The notes beneath the pieces were generated by a model that worked only from the letters and a program-made list of their open reading frames with translations, was not told the origin of the DNA and ran no database searches. The position numbers and the translations under genes are program-made. From Alphaproteobacteria bacterium (GTDB taxonomy: Bacteria; Pseudomonadota; Alphaproteobacteria; Rhodobacterales; Rhodobacteraceae), in contig QOQE01000014.1 in assembly GCA_003331935.1 (NCBI GenBank), positions 1 to 47,680 of the forward strand: a stretch of DNA of 47,680 nucleotides. Reading direction: 5' to 3'. Shown piece by piece: positions 1-9,801 of the stretch. Numbering within the stretch: position 1 is the first letter of the stretch; each line of letters opens with the position of its first letter.

Positions 1-1
1 A

Positions 2-568
2 ACTATCATCACTCCAGTGATCGTTGTTTTATATAGTGGGAGTGAACTTAATGATGCTAATTTACAAAGAGAGATAATGAATTCAGGTAGCTTGGTAGTT
101 TTATGCCTACTTTCAATTATTGGTGGCTTGCTATTAAAAGTATTAAATTTTCCAGCACCCTTCTTGATTGGAGCAATGCTTATATCAGCTCTTTCTCATG
201 GCACAAATTTGACCCCTGGATATGTGCCGAATTTGTTAGAGGGTATAGCTTTTGCAATTTTAGGTACAGTAATCGGGGCACGGTTCGTGGGCGTCGAAAT
301 GAAGAGTCTTAAATCATGCCTAGTAAGTGGATTAACTATTACGCTAGCGGGGGTATTTATTTGTTTCCTTGCAACATCTATAATTTATAAAATCACGGGA
401 ATTCCAATTATCCATATATTTATAGCTATTGCGCCTGGAGGACTCGAAACGATGGTAGCTATGGGTGGATTGGTAGATGCTGAACCGACTTATGTAGCTT
501 TCCACCATGTAATGCGACTCTTTTTTATTGCCCTTCTCATTCCAATTGTCTTAAAGAAAATAATTTAG
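2..568 (+). CDS. AbrB-family membrane protein, C-terminal part (5' truncated by window)
   Basis: The reading frame is open from base 2 with no stop, so the gene starts before the window; an internal GTG at 17 is not the real start. About 188 residues are visible. They are strongly hydrophobic, with roughly five membrane segments, and carry the motif IAPGGLETMVAMGG and a late FHHVMRLFFI segment. Both are typical of the AbrB / putative ammonia monooxygenase membrane family (DUF-type inner membrane proteins of about 350 residues with a duplicated half). What is visible fits the second half. The function of the family is poorly defined; a transport or regulatory role has been suggested. It ends 5 bases before the convergent MFS gene, with no obvious hairpin terminator. 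The family call is fairly secure, the function is not. Confidence 0.75.
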   Translation, partial: TIITPVIVVLYSGSELNDANLQREIMNSGSLVVLCLLSIIGGLLLKVLNFPAPFLIGAMLISALSHGTNLTPGYVPNLLEGIAFAILGTVIGARFVGVEMKSLKSCLVSGLTITLAGVFICFLATSIIYKITGIPIIHIFIAIAPGGLETMVAMGGLVDAEPTYVAFHHVMRLFFIALLIPIVLKKII

Positions 569-573
569 CGCGT

Positions 574-1779
574 TTATATTTCTTTATAAAATTTCCTACC
601 ATTAAGTGCAGGACTTTGTGACGGTAATAAAATAGATGCCAAAACGATAACAATGGAAAATAGACTTAAAAAGCTAAAAAGGTCTGATAATTGATACCCT
701 TTTTCTAGCATAAAACTACACGTTGGAAGCACAGTAGCACCTACTCCAAGATTGAGAACAAATTTCATGCTAAGAACACGATTTCTCCAATTGTCTGGAA
801 CATATCTTACCATAACAGCATCAATTATTGGAATTTGCCCGAAAACAAAACAGACCGCTAACGTCATTAAAAAAAACAGCTTATAACCATCGAATTGAGA
901 AGCGAGATATATAAAGATAATCTGCCCGGTCGAGACGATAAATAAAACTTTCCTAGGGGACATACGATCAATCAACCAACCAACAAGGACCTGCGAAAAA
1001 GAAGAGATTGCATAGACTAAAGATGCAAGCAATCCTGTTAGGGCAACAGAGAGCAGAAGGTCTTCCATATAGAGTTCTAAATACCGGGGAACAAGAAAAG
1101 TAACTGCAGTGAACACAAAACCTCCAAAGGTAGTGCTTATGCCCAAAGCTACCAATGCTTGCTTCCAGCCGGGGGAAAATTTCTCAGACTTTATTTGCAC
1201 TGACACCTCACTGGACTGGTCCACTGGCTTTAGAGCTAAAGCAAAAAGTATCCCGTAAATAATACATACTGCTCCGGATACAAAGAAAGCTATCTTCCAA
1301 TTACTATAAAAAATAATTACTCCTGTAACTAAAGGAGCACTAGCAACCCCCATGTTTCCAAATAATCCGTTTATACCAAGACGTAGGCCAACACGCTCTT
1401 TTGTCTCCAATAGCATTGCTATTCCAACTGGGTGGAAAATCGCCGCAAAAAAACCCAGGCTAGATAGACCGAGCAACAAATGAAATGATGTATGGGAGAA
1501 GCTTATAAGAATCGATGAGATACCGATACCGAAATGAAAGACTACCATAATGATAGATCTAGAGTAAATATCTGCTAATCTGGCAGCGATCGGAGACGCA
1601 ATGCCAAACAAAATGAACCCTAGAGTTGCCACTTGAATGGTTTCACCATAGGTTAAACCTATTTCATGACCTGCATCATAAGCTGCTTTGGCAAAAACAA
1701 GAATTATAAAATGATCTAAAAAATGACTGACATAAAGATATATGTCTGGAATTTTTTTGTTTCGAAACCATGAAAGCAT
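574..1779 (-). CDS. MFS transporter, fosmidomycin-resistance-like
   Basis: A 401-residue protein with about twelve hydrophobic segments, the usual length of a major facilitator. The segment around LGFFAAIFHPVGIAML resembles the FHP motif of Fsr-type (fosmidomycin resistance) drug exporters, and a cytoplasmic loop with RMSPRK lies between the two six-helix halves. ATG start at 1779. It most likely acts as a proton-coupled exporter in the inner membrane; the substrate cannot be read from the sequence. It is transcribed divergently from the YghU-type gene at 1888 across a 108-base gap and converges with the AbrB gene. MFS is near certain, the Fsr-like subgroup is likely. Confidence 0.85.
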   Translation of the reverse strand: MLSWFRNKKIPDIYLYVSHFLDHFIILVFAKAAYDAGHEIGLTYGETIQVATLGFILFGIASPIAARLADIYSRSIIMVVFHFGIGISSILISFSHTSFHLLLGLSSLGFFAAIFHPVGIAMLLETKERVGLRLGINGLFGNMGVASAPLVTGVIIFYSNWKIAFFVSGAVCIIYGILFALALKPVDQSSEVSVQIKSEKFSPGWKQALVALGISTTFGGFVFTAVTFLVPRYLELYMEDLLLSVALTGLLASLVYAISSFSQVLVGWLIDRMSPRKVLFIVSTGQIIFIYLASQFDGYKLFFLMTLAVCFVFGQIPIIDAVMVRYVPDNWRNRVLSMKFVLNLGVGATVLPTCSFMLEKGYQLSDLFSFLSLFSIVIVLASILLPSQSPALNGRKFYKEI

Positions 1780-1887
1780 GCTAGTTTACTAGCACGATTT
1801 GTTGGCAACGCTATAACGAAATAAAAATTTTGCTTATTGCTTCCGGAAACCGGTCATGTTTCATAGGTACTTATAAAGGGCATCAAA

Positions 1888-2763
1888 ATGAATGAAAAAA
1901 ATACATACGTTCCACCCGAGATTTGGAAATGGGATAAGCCTAGCGGGGGAGCATTTGAAAGCATTAACAAACCTACGGCTGGAGCTTCTTTTGACCAAGA
2001 CCTACCTAGAGGAAAGCATCCTTTGCAACTATACTCTCAGGGTACTCCGAATGGCGTAAAAATAACATTAATGTTAGAAGAGCTTTTAGCTTTGGGGCAT
2101 AAAGGCGCTGAATACGATGCTTGGCTCTGTCGAATAAATAAAGGTGAACAGTTTTCATCCGGCTTTGTCGAAATAAACCCTAATTCAAAAATTCCAGCTT
2201 TACTAGATCAATCAGATGGTAAAGAACAACGAGTATTTGAGTCCGGAGCTATTCTTCTATACTTGGCTGAAAAATTTTCAGAGTTTTTGCCAACAAAGCT
2301 AAACGAGCGCACTGAATGTCTTTCTTGGTTATTTTGGCAAATGGGTAGCACGCCCTATTTAGGAGGCGGATTTGGGCACTTTTATGCATATGCACCTGAA
2401 AAGTTTCAATACCCAATAGACAGATATGCTATGGAAACCAAACGTCAGCTAGACGTATTGGACCAGCAATTAAGTGGGTCTGAATTCGTTGCTTGTAATA
2501 AATTCACAATTGCAGACATTGCAACTTGGCCTTGGTATGGGCAGCTTGTACTAGGACGATTGTATAGCGCTGGTAATTTTCTGGACGTTACTTCATATAA
2601 AAATGTGGTAGCTTGGGCTGAGAAAATAGATAAAAGGCCCACAGCAAGTAGAGCGCGAATGGTTAATCGTGTAGTAGGAAATTCAAAGTTTCAATTACAC
2701 GAGAGACATGCAGCTTCAGATTTTGAATTAAAGACACAGGATAAGCTTAACGTTTCCGAGTAG
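1888..2763 (+). CDS. yghU: YghU-type glutathione S-transferase / disulfide-bond oxidoreductase
   Basis: A 291-residue protein that matches what I recall of Escherichia coli YghU along its length. The N-terminal part has WKWDKPSGGAFESINKP, then KHPLQLYSQGTPNG (thioredoxin-fold start with the TPNG glutathione-binding turn), GFVEINPNSKIPAL, and VFESGAILLYLAEKF (the ES pair that binds the glutathione gamma-glutamyl group). The C-terminal helical domain has GGGFGHFYAYAP and ends with LHERHAASDFE. YghU-type enzymes bind two glutathiones and reduce disulfides and organic peroxides rather than conjugating xenobiotics. The ATG at 1888 is preceded by AAAGGG. It is a single gene upstream of the glycine riboswitch. 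Confidence 0.92.
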   Translation: MNEKNTYVPPEIWKWDKPSGGAFESINKPTAGASFDQDLPRGKHPLQLYSQGTPNGVKITLMLEELLALGHKGAEYDAWLCRINKGEQFSSGFVEINPNSKIPALLDQSDGKEQRVFESGAILLYLAEKFSEFLPTKLNERTECLSWLFWQMGSTPYLGGGFGHFYAYAPEKFQYPIDRYAMETKRQLDVLDQQLSGSEFVACNKFTIADIATWPWYGQLVLGRLYSAGNFLDVTSYKNVVAWAEKIDKRPTASRARMVNRVVGNSKFQLHERHAASDFELKTQDKLNVSE

Positions 2764-2843
2764 TAGCAATTAATTAAAGTCAGATTTTTTATTAACCAAA
2801 TTTCTTGTAAGTTAAGCACTTTTGTAATACGCTTTGAAATTAT

Positions 2844-2990
2844 CGGGAGAAACTAGTAATAGTTGCCGAAGGAGCAACCGCCCCGGAAACTCTCAGGCAA
2901 AAAGGACCGGTATATACTATATACTCTGGAGAGAGACCTTAGAAAGGTCCGCCGAAGGGATAACGATCTCAGGCAAATGAACAGAGGGGG
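2844..2990 (+). promoter_or_regulatory. Tandem glycine riboswitch (two aptamers) upstream of gcvTHP
   Basis: Aptamer 1 (about 2845-2933) opens with GGGAGA, then GCCGAAGGAGCAACCGCC, CTCTCAGGCAAAAAGGACCG and the closing CTCTGGAGAG. Aptamer 2 (about 2931-2988) carries GCCGAAGGGATAACG, ATCTCAGGCAAA and ACAGAGGGGG. This is the standard paired glycine aptamer layout (gcvT motif) with a short linker. It lies directly before gcvT, so glycine binding is expected to switch the cleavage operon on. The expression platform downstream is described separately. Confidence 0.95.
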
Positions 2991-3067
2991 CATTCACGGA
3001 TGTGTTTTTTGCACGTCTTGAACGAATGCCGGTAAAAAATATCAAACCGGAAAAAGAAAGGTGAGTT
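2989..3067 (+). promoter_or_regulatory. Putative riboswitch expression platform and gcvT leader
   Basis: The end of aptamer 2 runs into GGCATTC (2989-2995), which can pair with GAATGCC (3024-3030). An inner ATGTG/GCACGT pairing flanks a T-run at about 3004-3010. No long U-tract follows the outer stem, so a plain terminator is not obvious. The ribosome site AAAGGTGAG (3057-3065) lies 27 bases further on. Control could be at transcription or at translation of the TTG-started gcvT; the sequence does not decide. Confidence 0.45.
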
Positions 3068-4201
3068 TTGAATAAGCTTAACAGAACAGCGCTTTATGAT
3101 CTTCATAGATCGCTCGGTGCGAAATCAATACCTTTCGCTGGATACGAAATGCCTGTCAATTACCCTTTAGGGATTATGAAGGAGCACTTGTATTGTAGAA
3201 AGTCTGCGGGGTTGTTCGATGTTAGCCATATGGGACAGTTAATCATTCGGTCTGCCACACAATCTATGCAATCTATCGCTACTGAATTAGAGAAGTTATT
3301 ACCCATCGATATTTTAGGACTTGGAGAAGACAGACAGAGATACGGATTTTTACCGAATAGGCAGGGAGGAATCATAGATGATCTCATGATATCAAATAGA
3401 GGCGATCACTTCTTTGTAGTAATAAATGCCTCCAGAAAAGAAATCGATTTTAAATATTTTAAGGAAAATATTTCCAAAGAAATCGATGTTGAATTGATAA
3501 GTACAAGATCACTTATTGCTATTCAGGGCCCAAAATCAGAAAAAATATTATCTAGTCAAATTGGAGAATTAAGTTCCTTAAATTATCTCGATGTCAAAAA
3601 CTTTACATACAACGGAGAGATACTTTGGGTATCACGATCAGGCTATACCGGGCAAGATGGATTTGAGATATCAATACCAAATAGTTTATGTGAAGTTTTC
3701 TGTAAAAGTATTCTTGAACAAAAAGGGATTGAACCTATTGGACTGGGAGCAAGAGATACCCTTAGACTGGAATGTGGGCTTTGCCTATATGGACAAGACC
3801 TAAACGAGACCATAACCCCAATAGAAGCTGGTTTAAAATGGGCTATACAGAAAGTTAGGCGTACCGGAGGAGAACGAGAGGGAGGTTTTACTGGGCAAGA
3901 GAAGATTTTAGCACAAATCGACACTCCACCTTCTTTCAAAAGAGAGGCTTTTTTCCCTGATGGGAAAGCTCCATTGAGATCTGGCACCAAACTGTTTAGT
4001 GATGATAGCGGCAAGAATGAAATCGGATTAATCACATCTGGTAGTTACTCACCAACTCTTGAAAGACCAATTTCAATGGGATATTTGAATTATACTAAAT
4101 TCAAAGTTGGTGATCCCATTTTTGGTGAACTAAGAACTAAGTTCTTTCCAATAAAACGCACAAAACTACCATTTGTTCCAACTAGTTTTAAAAGAAATTA
4201 A
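3068..4201 (+). CDS. gcvT: Glycine cleavage T protein (aminomethyltransferase)
   Basis: A 377-residue T protein, a normal family length. It transfers the methylene group from the aminomethyl-lipoyl H protein to tetrahydrofolate and releases ammonia. Family landmarks are the N-terminal [66 protein letters not shown] and a C-terminal [17 protein letters not shown]. The start must be TTG at 3068: the in-frame codon two before it is a stop, and AAAGGTGAG lies at the right distance upstream. First gene of gcvT-gcvH-gcvP, 14 bases before gcvH, under the tandem glycine riboswitch. Confidence 0.96.
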   Translation: MNKLNRTALYDLHRSLGAKSIPFAGYEMPVNYPLGIMKEHLYCRKSAGLFDVSHMGQLIIRSATQSMQSIATELEKLLPIDILGLGEDRQRYGFLPNRQGGIIDDLMISNRGDHFFVVINASRKEIDFKYFKENISKEIDVELISTRSLIAIQGPKSEKILSSQIGELSSLNYLDVKNFTYNGEILWVSRSGYTGQDGFEISIPNSLCEVFCKSILEQKGIEPIGLGARDTLRLECGLCLYGQDLNETITPIEAGLKWAIQKVRRTGGEREGGFTGQEKILAQIDTPPSFKREAFFPDGKAPLRSGTKLFSDDSGKNEIGLITSGSYSPTLERPISMGYLNYTKFKVGDPIFGELRTKFFPIKRTKLPFVPTSFKRN

Positions 4202-4215
4202 GAGGAGATAGTAAA

Positions 4216-4575
4216 ATGAAATTCACAGAAGAACATGAATGGCTTGAGCTTGATGGAGATACGGTGAAGGTTGGTATCACAGAATACGCTGCAGAACAAT
4301 TGGGAGATATCGTGTTCGTTGAGCTACCAGATGTAGGAATATCGGTTACCAAGGGGCAGGAAATAGTTGTAATAGAAAGTGTGAAAGCAGCTTCTGATAT
4401 CTTAGCCCCTCTCGATGGTGAAATTACGGAAATCAATGACGCAATAGTGGATGACCCATCCATGGTTAATAATGACCCAACTGGCGAAGCATGGTTTTTT
4501 AAGATGTCATTAAAAAACCAAAGCGAGCTTGATGGCTTAATGAGTGAAGACGAATATAAGAAACATATAGAATAA
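4216..4575 (+). CDS. gcvH: Glycine cleavage H protein (lipoyl carrier)
   Basis: A 119-residue H protein. It shuttles the aminomethyl group between P and T proteins on a lipoyl arm. The lipoylated lysine is K57 in [11 protein letters not shown], with the usual opening [10 protein letters not shown] and the late [10 protein letters not shown]. The ATG is preceded by AGAGGAGA, a strong ribosome site. It sits between gcvT and gcvP in the same operon. Identification is secure. Confidence 0.97.
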   Translation: MKFTEEHEWLELDGDTVKVGITEYAAEQLGDIVFVELPDVGISVTKGQEIVVIESVKAASDILAPLDGEITEINDAIVDDPSMVNNDPTGEAWFFKMSLKNQSELDGLMSEDEYKKHIE

Positions 4576-4596
4576 TTATATTATTAGGGGGAAAAA

Positions 4597-7470
4597 ATGA
4601 ACTTTGAAAATAATAACTTCGAGCCTACCGAGTATTTACCTTATGACTTTGCCAATAGAAGGCATATAGGTCCATCACCTGAGGAAATGGAAAAGATGCT
4701 CAAGCTTCTTGGGTTAACCAACATTGATCAATTAATTGACCAGACAATTCCTACAGGCATAAGACAAAAAAAATCGCTTGATTGGGATAAGCCAAAGTCT
4801 GAGCGAGAGATGCTTTTCCATCTGAGAGAAACAGCTTTGCTAAACAAAAAAATGATGAGCTTAATAGGTCAAGGATATCACGGAACTATTACACCTCCAG
4901 CGATTCAAAGAAATGTCTTAGAAAACCCAGCCTGGTACACTTCTTACACACCATATCAACCAGAAATTTCTCAAGGGCGTTTAGAAGCTCTCCTCAATTT
5001 TCAAACAATGGTGAGTGACCTTACTGGGTTGGAAATAGCGAATGCATCTCTACTTGATGAAGCTACTGCCTGTGCAGAAGCAATGACAATGGCAAAAAGG
5101 ATAGCTAAAAATAAGTCAATTAAATTTTTTGTTGACCATGAATGCCACCCACAAAATATTGAGGTTCTAAAGACAAGGGCAGAACCGCTTGGTTTAAAGA
5201 TAATTGTTGGTGATCCTGATAAAGATATTGATTGTGAAGATTGTTTTGGAGCAATATTCCAATATCCTGGAACTTTTGGTGCACTGAGGGATTTTACAAG
5301 TTTAGCGGCTAAACTTCACGAAAAAGGTGCTCTTGCTATCATTTCTGCGGATCCAATGTCATTAACTTTACTTAAGGAACCGGGTTCCATGGGAGCGGAC
5401 ATTGCTGTTGGATCAACACAAAGATTTGGTGTTCCTCAGGGGTTTGGAGGACCTCATGCTGCCTATATGGCTACTAAAGAAACTTACAAACGCTTTTTAC
5501 CTGGCAGGATTGTTGGTGTTTCGATTGATAGCAGGGGCAATAAAGCATATCGATTGGCACTGCAGACCAGAGAACAGCACATTAGACGTGAGAAGGCTAC
5601 AAGTAATGTGTGTACGGCACAAGCTCTACTAGCGGTTATGGCTTCTTTTTATGCTGTAATGCATGGTCCAGACGGTTTAAAAGCTATCGCTCAAAGGATT
5701 CATAGAAAAACCGTAAGATTAGCAAAGGGATTAGAGGCAAACGGTTTCAATGTGGAGCAAAAGTACTTTTTTGATACTATTACAATAGACGTTGGGCCAA
5801 TGCAAAATGTAATTCTAAAATCAGCAAATAGCGAAGGAATTAACCTTCGGAAAATAGGTGACTCTAGAATAGGAGTGTCATTAGATGAAAGAACTAGGCC
5901 AGCTATCATTGAGGCAGTTTGGCGATCATTTGGTATAAAACGAAAAGATAATGACTTAACGCCAGATTACCGAATTCCAAATAAATTATACAGAAAAACT
6001 GATTTTCTTACGCATCCAGTATTTCATATGAATAGGGCAGAAAGCGAGATGACAAGATACATGCGGCGTCTCGTTGACAGAGATATAGCTCTGGACAGAT
6101 CTATGATACCCCTTGGATCATGTACTATGAAACTCAATGCAGTTGCAGAAATGCTCCCATTATCTTGGCCAGAGTTTTCTCAAGTTCATCCATTTGCTCC
6201 TGAGGACCAAACTTTAGGCTATCAAACGATGATAGATAGTTTGTCTAAAATGTTATGCGATGTCACCGGATATGACTCTATATCAATGCAATCTAATTCA
6301 GGAGCCCAGGGCGAATATGCAGGACTACTAACAATTGGGCGATACCATAGGTCACGCGGCGATAATAACAGAGACATTTGTTTAATTCCTATGTCAGCAC
6401 ATGGTACAAATCCGGCATCAGCCCAGATGGCTGGGTTGCAGGTCGTTCCAGTCAACACATCAGATAATGGAGACGTAGACATTAAGGACTTTGAAAGTAA
6501 AGCAAAGGAATTTAAGGATAGACTGTCATGCTGTATGATAACCTATCCTTCAACTCATGGTGTATTTGAGTCTCATGTTTCTAAAATTTGTGAAATTACC
6601 CATAAGTTCGGCGGGCAGGTTTACCTTGATGGAGCAAACCTTAATGCGATGGTTGGACTTGTAAAGCCAGGAGAAATTGGGGCTGATGTCAGCCATTTAA
6701 ATCTCCACAAAACTTTTGCAATCCCTCATGGGGGTGGAGGACCCGGCATGGGGCCAATAGCGGTCAAAGATCATTTGACTCCATTTCTTCCTGGTAATCC
6801 TCTCGAGGATACTGATGGGGGAGCCGTATCCGCTGCTCCATTTGGATCAGGTTCAATATTAACCATTTCTTGGGCTTATTGCTTGATGATGGGCGGAACA
6901 GGGCTTACCCAAGCTACCAGAGTAGCCATTTTGAATGCTAACTATATCGCAAAAAAATTAGGGGAGTTTTATCCCATTCTTTATACGGGTCCAGACGAAA
7001 GAATAGCTCACGAATGTATTATAGACATTAGGCCACTAACTAAAGATACGGGCGTTACTGTTGATGACATATCAAAAAGATTGGTTGACTGCGGTTTTCA
7101 CGCACCAACAATGAGCTTCCCTGTAGCAGGAACTCTTATGATTGAGCCAACTGAAAGTGAGACTAAGGCAGAACTTGATAGGTTTTGTGATGCTATGATA
7201 GCAATTTTCCATGAGGCAAAGGATATTGAGGAGGGTCGTATTGATCCAGATAATAATCCGTTGAAAAACGCTCCTCATACAGTTGAAGATCTGGTTGGAG
7301 AGTGGGACAGACCGTATACCAGAGAACAAGCTTGTTTTCCTCCTGGTTCTTTTCGGATCGATAAGTATTGGCCTCCGGTAAATAGAATTGACAATGTTCA
7401 TGGGGATAGGAATCTAATTTGTACATGTCCGCCCATGTCTAGCTTTGAAGAAGACACCAAAGGGAACTGA
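4597..7470 (+). CDS. gcvP: Glycine dehydrogenase (decarboxylating), P protein, single-chain
   Basis: A 957-residue P protein of the fused type, equal in length to the E. coli enzyme. It decarboxylates glycine with pyridoxal phosphate and passes the aminomethyl group to GcvH. The N-terminal half (about 1-460) contains [10 protein letters not shown] and the inactive PLP-fold copy. The C-terminal half holds the PLP site, with Schiff-base lysine K705 in HLNLHKTF followed by the glycine-rich [12 protein letters not shown]. It also has [14 protein letters not shown] good ribosome site (AGGGGGAA) precedes the ATG. Last gene of the operon; no serine dehydratase or lpd gene follows, so the L protein must be encoded elsewhere. 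Confidence 0.97.
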   Translation: MNFENNNFEPTEYLPYDFANRRHIGPSPEEMEKMLKLLGLTNIDQLIDQTIPTGIRQKKSLDWDKPKSEREMLFHLRETALLNKKMMSLIGQGYHGTITPPAIQRNVLENPAWYTSYTPYQPEISQGRLEALLNFQTMVSDLTGLEIANASLLDEATACAEAMTMAKRIAKNKSIKFFVDHECHPQNIEVLKTRAEPLGLKIIVGDPDKDIDCEDCFGAIFQYPGTFGALRDFTSLAAKLHEKGALAIISADPMSLTLLKEPGSMGADIAVGSTQRFGVPQGFGGPHAAYMATKETYKRFLPGRIVGVSIDSRGNKAYRLALQTREQHIRREKATSNVCTAQALLAVMASFYAVMHGPDGLKAIAQRIHRKTVRLAKGLEANGFNVEQKYFFDTITIDVGPMQNVILKSANSEGINLRKIGDSRIGVSLDERTRPAIIEAVWRSFGIKRKDNDLTPDYRIPNKLYRKTDFLTHPVFHMNRAESEMTRYMRRLVDRDIALDRSMIPLGSCTMKLNAVAEMLPLSWPEFSQVHPFAPEDQTLGYQTMIDSLSKMLCDVTGYDSISMQSNSGAQGEYAGLLTIGRYHRSRGDNNRDICLIPMSAHGTNPASAQMAGLQVVPVNTSDNGDVDIKDFESKAKEFKDRLSCCMITYPSTHGVFESHVSKICEITHKFGGQVYLDGANLNAMVGLVKPGEIGADVSHLNLHKTFAIPHGGGGPGMGPIAVKDHLTPFLPGNPLEDTDGGAVSAAPFGSGSILTISWAYCLMMGGTGLTQATRVAILNANYIAKKLGEFYPILYTGPDERIAHECIIDIRPLTKDTGVTVDDISKRLVDCGFHAPTMSFPVAGTLMIEPTESETKAELDRFCDAMIAIFHEAKDIEEGRIDPDNNPLKNAPHTVEDLVGEWDRPYTREQACFPPGSFRIDKYWPPVNRIDNVHGDRNLICTCPPMSSFEEDTKGN

Positions 7471-7565
7471 TTTTTTTTATAGCTTTTTATTATATGTTCG
7501 TTTTACACTGGGGTTGATATGGGCAATAACTGTCCTATTAAAACCGAAACTTTCTATAACTAAAA

Positions 7566-9335
7566 ATGTCAAAAGTTAAGCGTAAACTAACCACCATCCT
7601 TGCTACCGATTGTGTCGGGTTTAGCAAAAGAATGGACGAGAACGAAGAACTAACACTTGAAAACCTAAAAGCCTGTAGATCTATAATTGACCCACAAATA
7701 AAAGAATTTGGGGGAAGAATTTTCTATACAGCAGGTGACTCAGTTATAGCTGAGTTTGAAAGCCCGGTTGAATGCGTTAATGCGGCAATAGGTTTTCAAA
7801 AAGCAATAAATGACCGAAATAATACTATTCCTAACGACTCACGACTTGACTGGAGAGTAGGTATCCATCTGGATGACGTCATTATAGAAGGAGATAATGT
7901 CTATGGTAATGGCGTTAACATTGCCGCGAGACTAGAGACTGCCTGTACCCCTGGACAAATACTTCTTTCAACAGCTGTGCAAGATCAAGTTAATAAAAGG
8001 ATAAGCTTTACTATTGAAGACGCAGGGACCAAATCCTTAAAGAATATTGATGAAGCCTTTCAAGTATATGGAATCTCACCTTCTGGCGAAAAAATTTCTA
8101 AGACTGATGCTTTAAAAGAAAAAGACGCGCAAGAAGCAGTTAAAAGTTATAAGCCAAAATTAGCAGTTCTGCCTTTTGATAATATGAATAATGACGAAGA
8201 TAGCGGGTATTTAGTCGACGGTGTTGTTGAAGATCTGATTACAGAATTTTCAAGAATACGAGAACTTGAGGTCTTATCCCGACAGTCTTGTTTCGAATTC
8301 CGTGATGCTTCCAGTAGTATAAGAGATTTTTGTAAAAAATTTGGAGTAGATTACGCAGTTTCAGGCAGCATTCGCACATCTGGAAAGCGAGTTAGAATTT
8401 CTGTCGAGCTATCTGACTCGAGTGACGGCAATGCTCTTTGGAACAACAAATATGATCGTATCCTAGAAGACATTTTTGATGTGCAAGACGAAATTGTAAG
8501 AAAAATATCGTTAGCACTTTTAGGTGAGATTGAAATTTCTAGCCTAGAGCGAGCCAATCGTAAACCAACAGAAAATCTTACTTCGTATGAATTATTGTTA
8601 AGGGGAAAAGTATTACACCACAAATTTAAAAGGGAGGCATGCCTAGAAGCTATTGAGTCCTTTAATCAAGCAATCCAAGCCGATAATAATAATGGTCAGG
8701 CATATGCTTGGAAGGCTTGCGCTATAGGCCAAGGAATGGGACGCGGATACTTGGAAGGCGAAAGGCAAGATTGGTGGGATAAATCAATGCAGTGTATAGA
8801 GAAAGCACAACAGCTAAATGACAATGATTTTGAAGTCCATAGAATGCTTGCTGAAGTTGCATTAAGTACACACGACTTCAAAGCCGGAGAAAGACATGCA
8901 CGTACCTCATTCAAAATGGTACCGAATGATCCAAGAGTATTATCCGTATATGGAGAGATACTATCTAGAACTGGTTCAACAGAAAGGGGAATAGAGCTTC
9001 TAGAAAGTGCCCTTGAATTGGACCCGATACCAATGGGAAAAACAAATACAGACCATAGAACAAGAGCCGTTCTTTTTGGTTATTTTATGGACAGAAACAG
9101 TAAAAAATGTAGAGACCTCATAAATAACTTACAGGATATTGACTTTAAGTCATGGCTGGTAACTGCAAAAATTTGTGATGATGAAGAGATAGGATATGAA
9201 TCGGAACCATGGTTCGCTGAGAATAAAGACCACTTCAGGGAAATGGACTGGGGAATGGAAATAGACAGGTTTCACTTAAATAATGAAGGTCTACAAAAAT
9301 CTCTTGAAAGCTTCGTCGAAAGTGTCTTCAATTAA
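7566..9335 (+). CDS. Class III adenylate/guanylate cyclase with TolB-like and TPR domains
   Basis: A 589-residue soluble protein. Residues 1-170 form a class III nucleotide cyclase domain: metal aspartates D15 in LATDCVGFSKRM and D58 in TAGDSVIAEF, then the substrate-binding segment NGVNIAARLE, which keeps the catalytic Asn and Arg. From about residue 195 (PKLAVLPFDN) comes the TolB-N-like domain often attached to these cyclases, and from about 340 a set of TPR helices. This architecture is common in rhizobial-type alphaproteobacteria. The usual Lys before the second metal site (KTTGD) is Tyr (FYTAGD), so base specificity is unclear. No membrane segments. It converges with the MaoC gene, 4 bases apart. 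Confidence 0.88.
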   Translation: MSKVKRKLTTILATDCVGFSKRMDENEELTLENLKACRSIIDPQIKEFGGRIFYTAGDSVIAEFESPVECVNAAIGFQKAINDRNNTIPNDSRLDWRVGIHLDDVIIEGDNVYGNGVNIAARLETACTPGQILLSTAVQDQVNKRISFTIEDAGTKSLKNIDEAFQVYGISPSGEKISKTDALKEKDAQEAVKSYKPKLAVLPFDNMNNDEDSGYLVDGVVEDLITEFSRIRELEVLSRQSCFEFRDASSSIRDFCKKFGVDYAVSGSIRTSGKRVRISVELSDSSDGNALWNNKYDRILEDIFDVQDEIVRKISLALLGEIEISSLERANRKPTENLTSYELLLRGKVLHHKFKREACLEAIESFNQAIQADNNNGQAYAWKACAIGQGMGRGYLEGERQDWWDKSMQCIEKAQQLNDNDFEVHRMLAEVALSTHDFKAGERHARTSFKMVPNDPRVLSVYGEILSRTGSTERGIELLESALELDPIPMGKTNTDHRTRAVLFGYFMDRNSKKCRDLINNLQDIDFKSWLVTAKICDDEEIGYESEPWFAENKDHFREMDWGMEIDRFHLNNEGLQKSLESFVESVFN

Positions 9336-9339
9336 TTGG

Positions 9340-9801
9340 CTAAGCTGGATACATTAAGGATAACGTTTCTGCATACATAGCTAATCTCTCAGTTCCCTTA
9401 ATTTCCATAATTCTTTCAATTCTTAAGAGAACAGAATCATCGTCACGTAAAGTTACCTGCGCTATTTTTGATTTTAGCCTTATAAATGAACCCACTTTTA
9501 CCGGAGAAATAAATCGAACTTTATCGATACCATAGTTAAGAGTGTGTTTTAACAACTCAATATGAATTTTATGCTTTCCTAAACTGGGAGAAATACAAAG
9601 AGTTAATAAGCCATGAGCAATTGTTTTTCCCCCTGGCATTTCATCGAGAGCTCTATCAGAGTCTACATGGATCCATTGATCATCACCTGAAAGTTTTGCA
9701 AAGGCATTAATAAGTTCTTGATTAATTAAAAACCAATCACTACACCCTAAATCATAATTCTCAAATTTCTTTAAGTCTTGCGGATACCTTACTTTTAGCA
9801 A
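9340..9801 (-). CDS. MaoC-like (R)-specific enoyl-CoA hydratase / dehydratase
   Basis: A 153-residue single hot-dog-fold protein. The hydratase motif is SGDDQWIHVD, giving the expected catalytic pair D40 and H45, followed by GGKTIAHGLLTL, the helix-capping part of the MaoC signature. It likely hydrates a trans-2-enoyl-CoA. The start is TTG at 9801, directly after the stop codon of the upstream thiolase (TAATTG), with no other start before residue 55. The two genes are therefore almost certainly co-transcribed and perhaps translationally coupled. Together they suggest a fatty-acyl or ketoacyl-CoA route. Confidence 0.88.
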   Translation of the reverse strand: MLKVRYPQDLKKFENYDLGCSDWFLINQELINAFAKLSGDDQWIHVDSDRALDEMPGGKTIAHGLLTLCISPSLGKHKIHIELLKHTLNYGIDKVRFISPVKVGSFIRLKSKIAQVTLRDDDSVLLRIERIMEIKGTERLAMYAETLSLMYPA

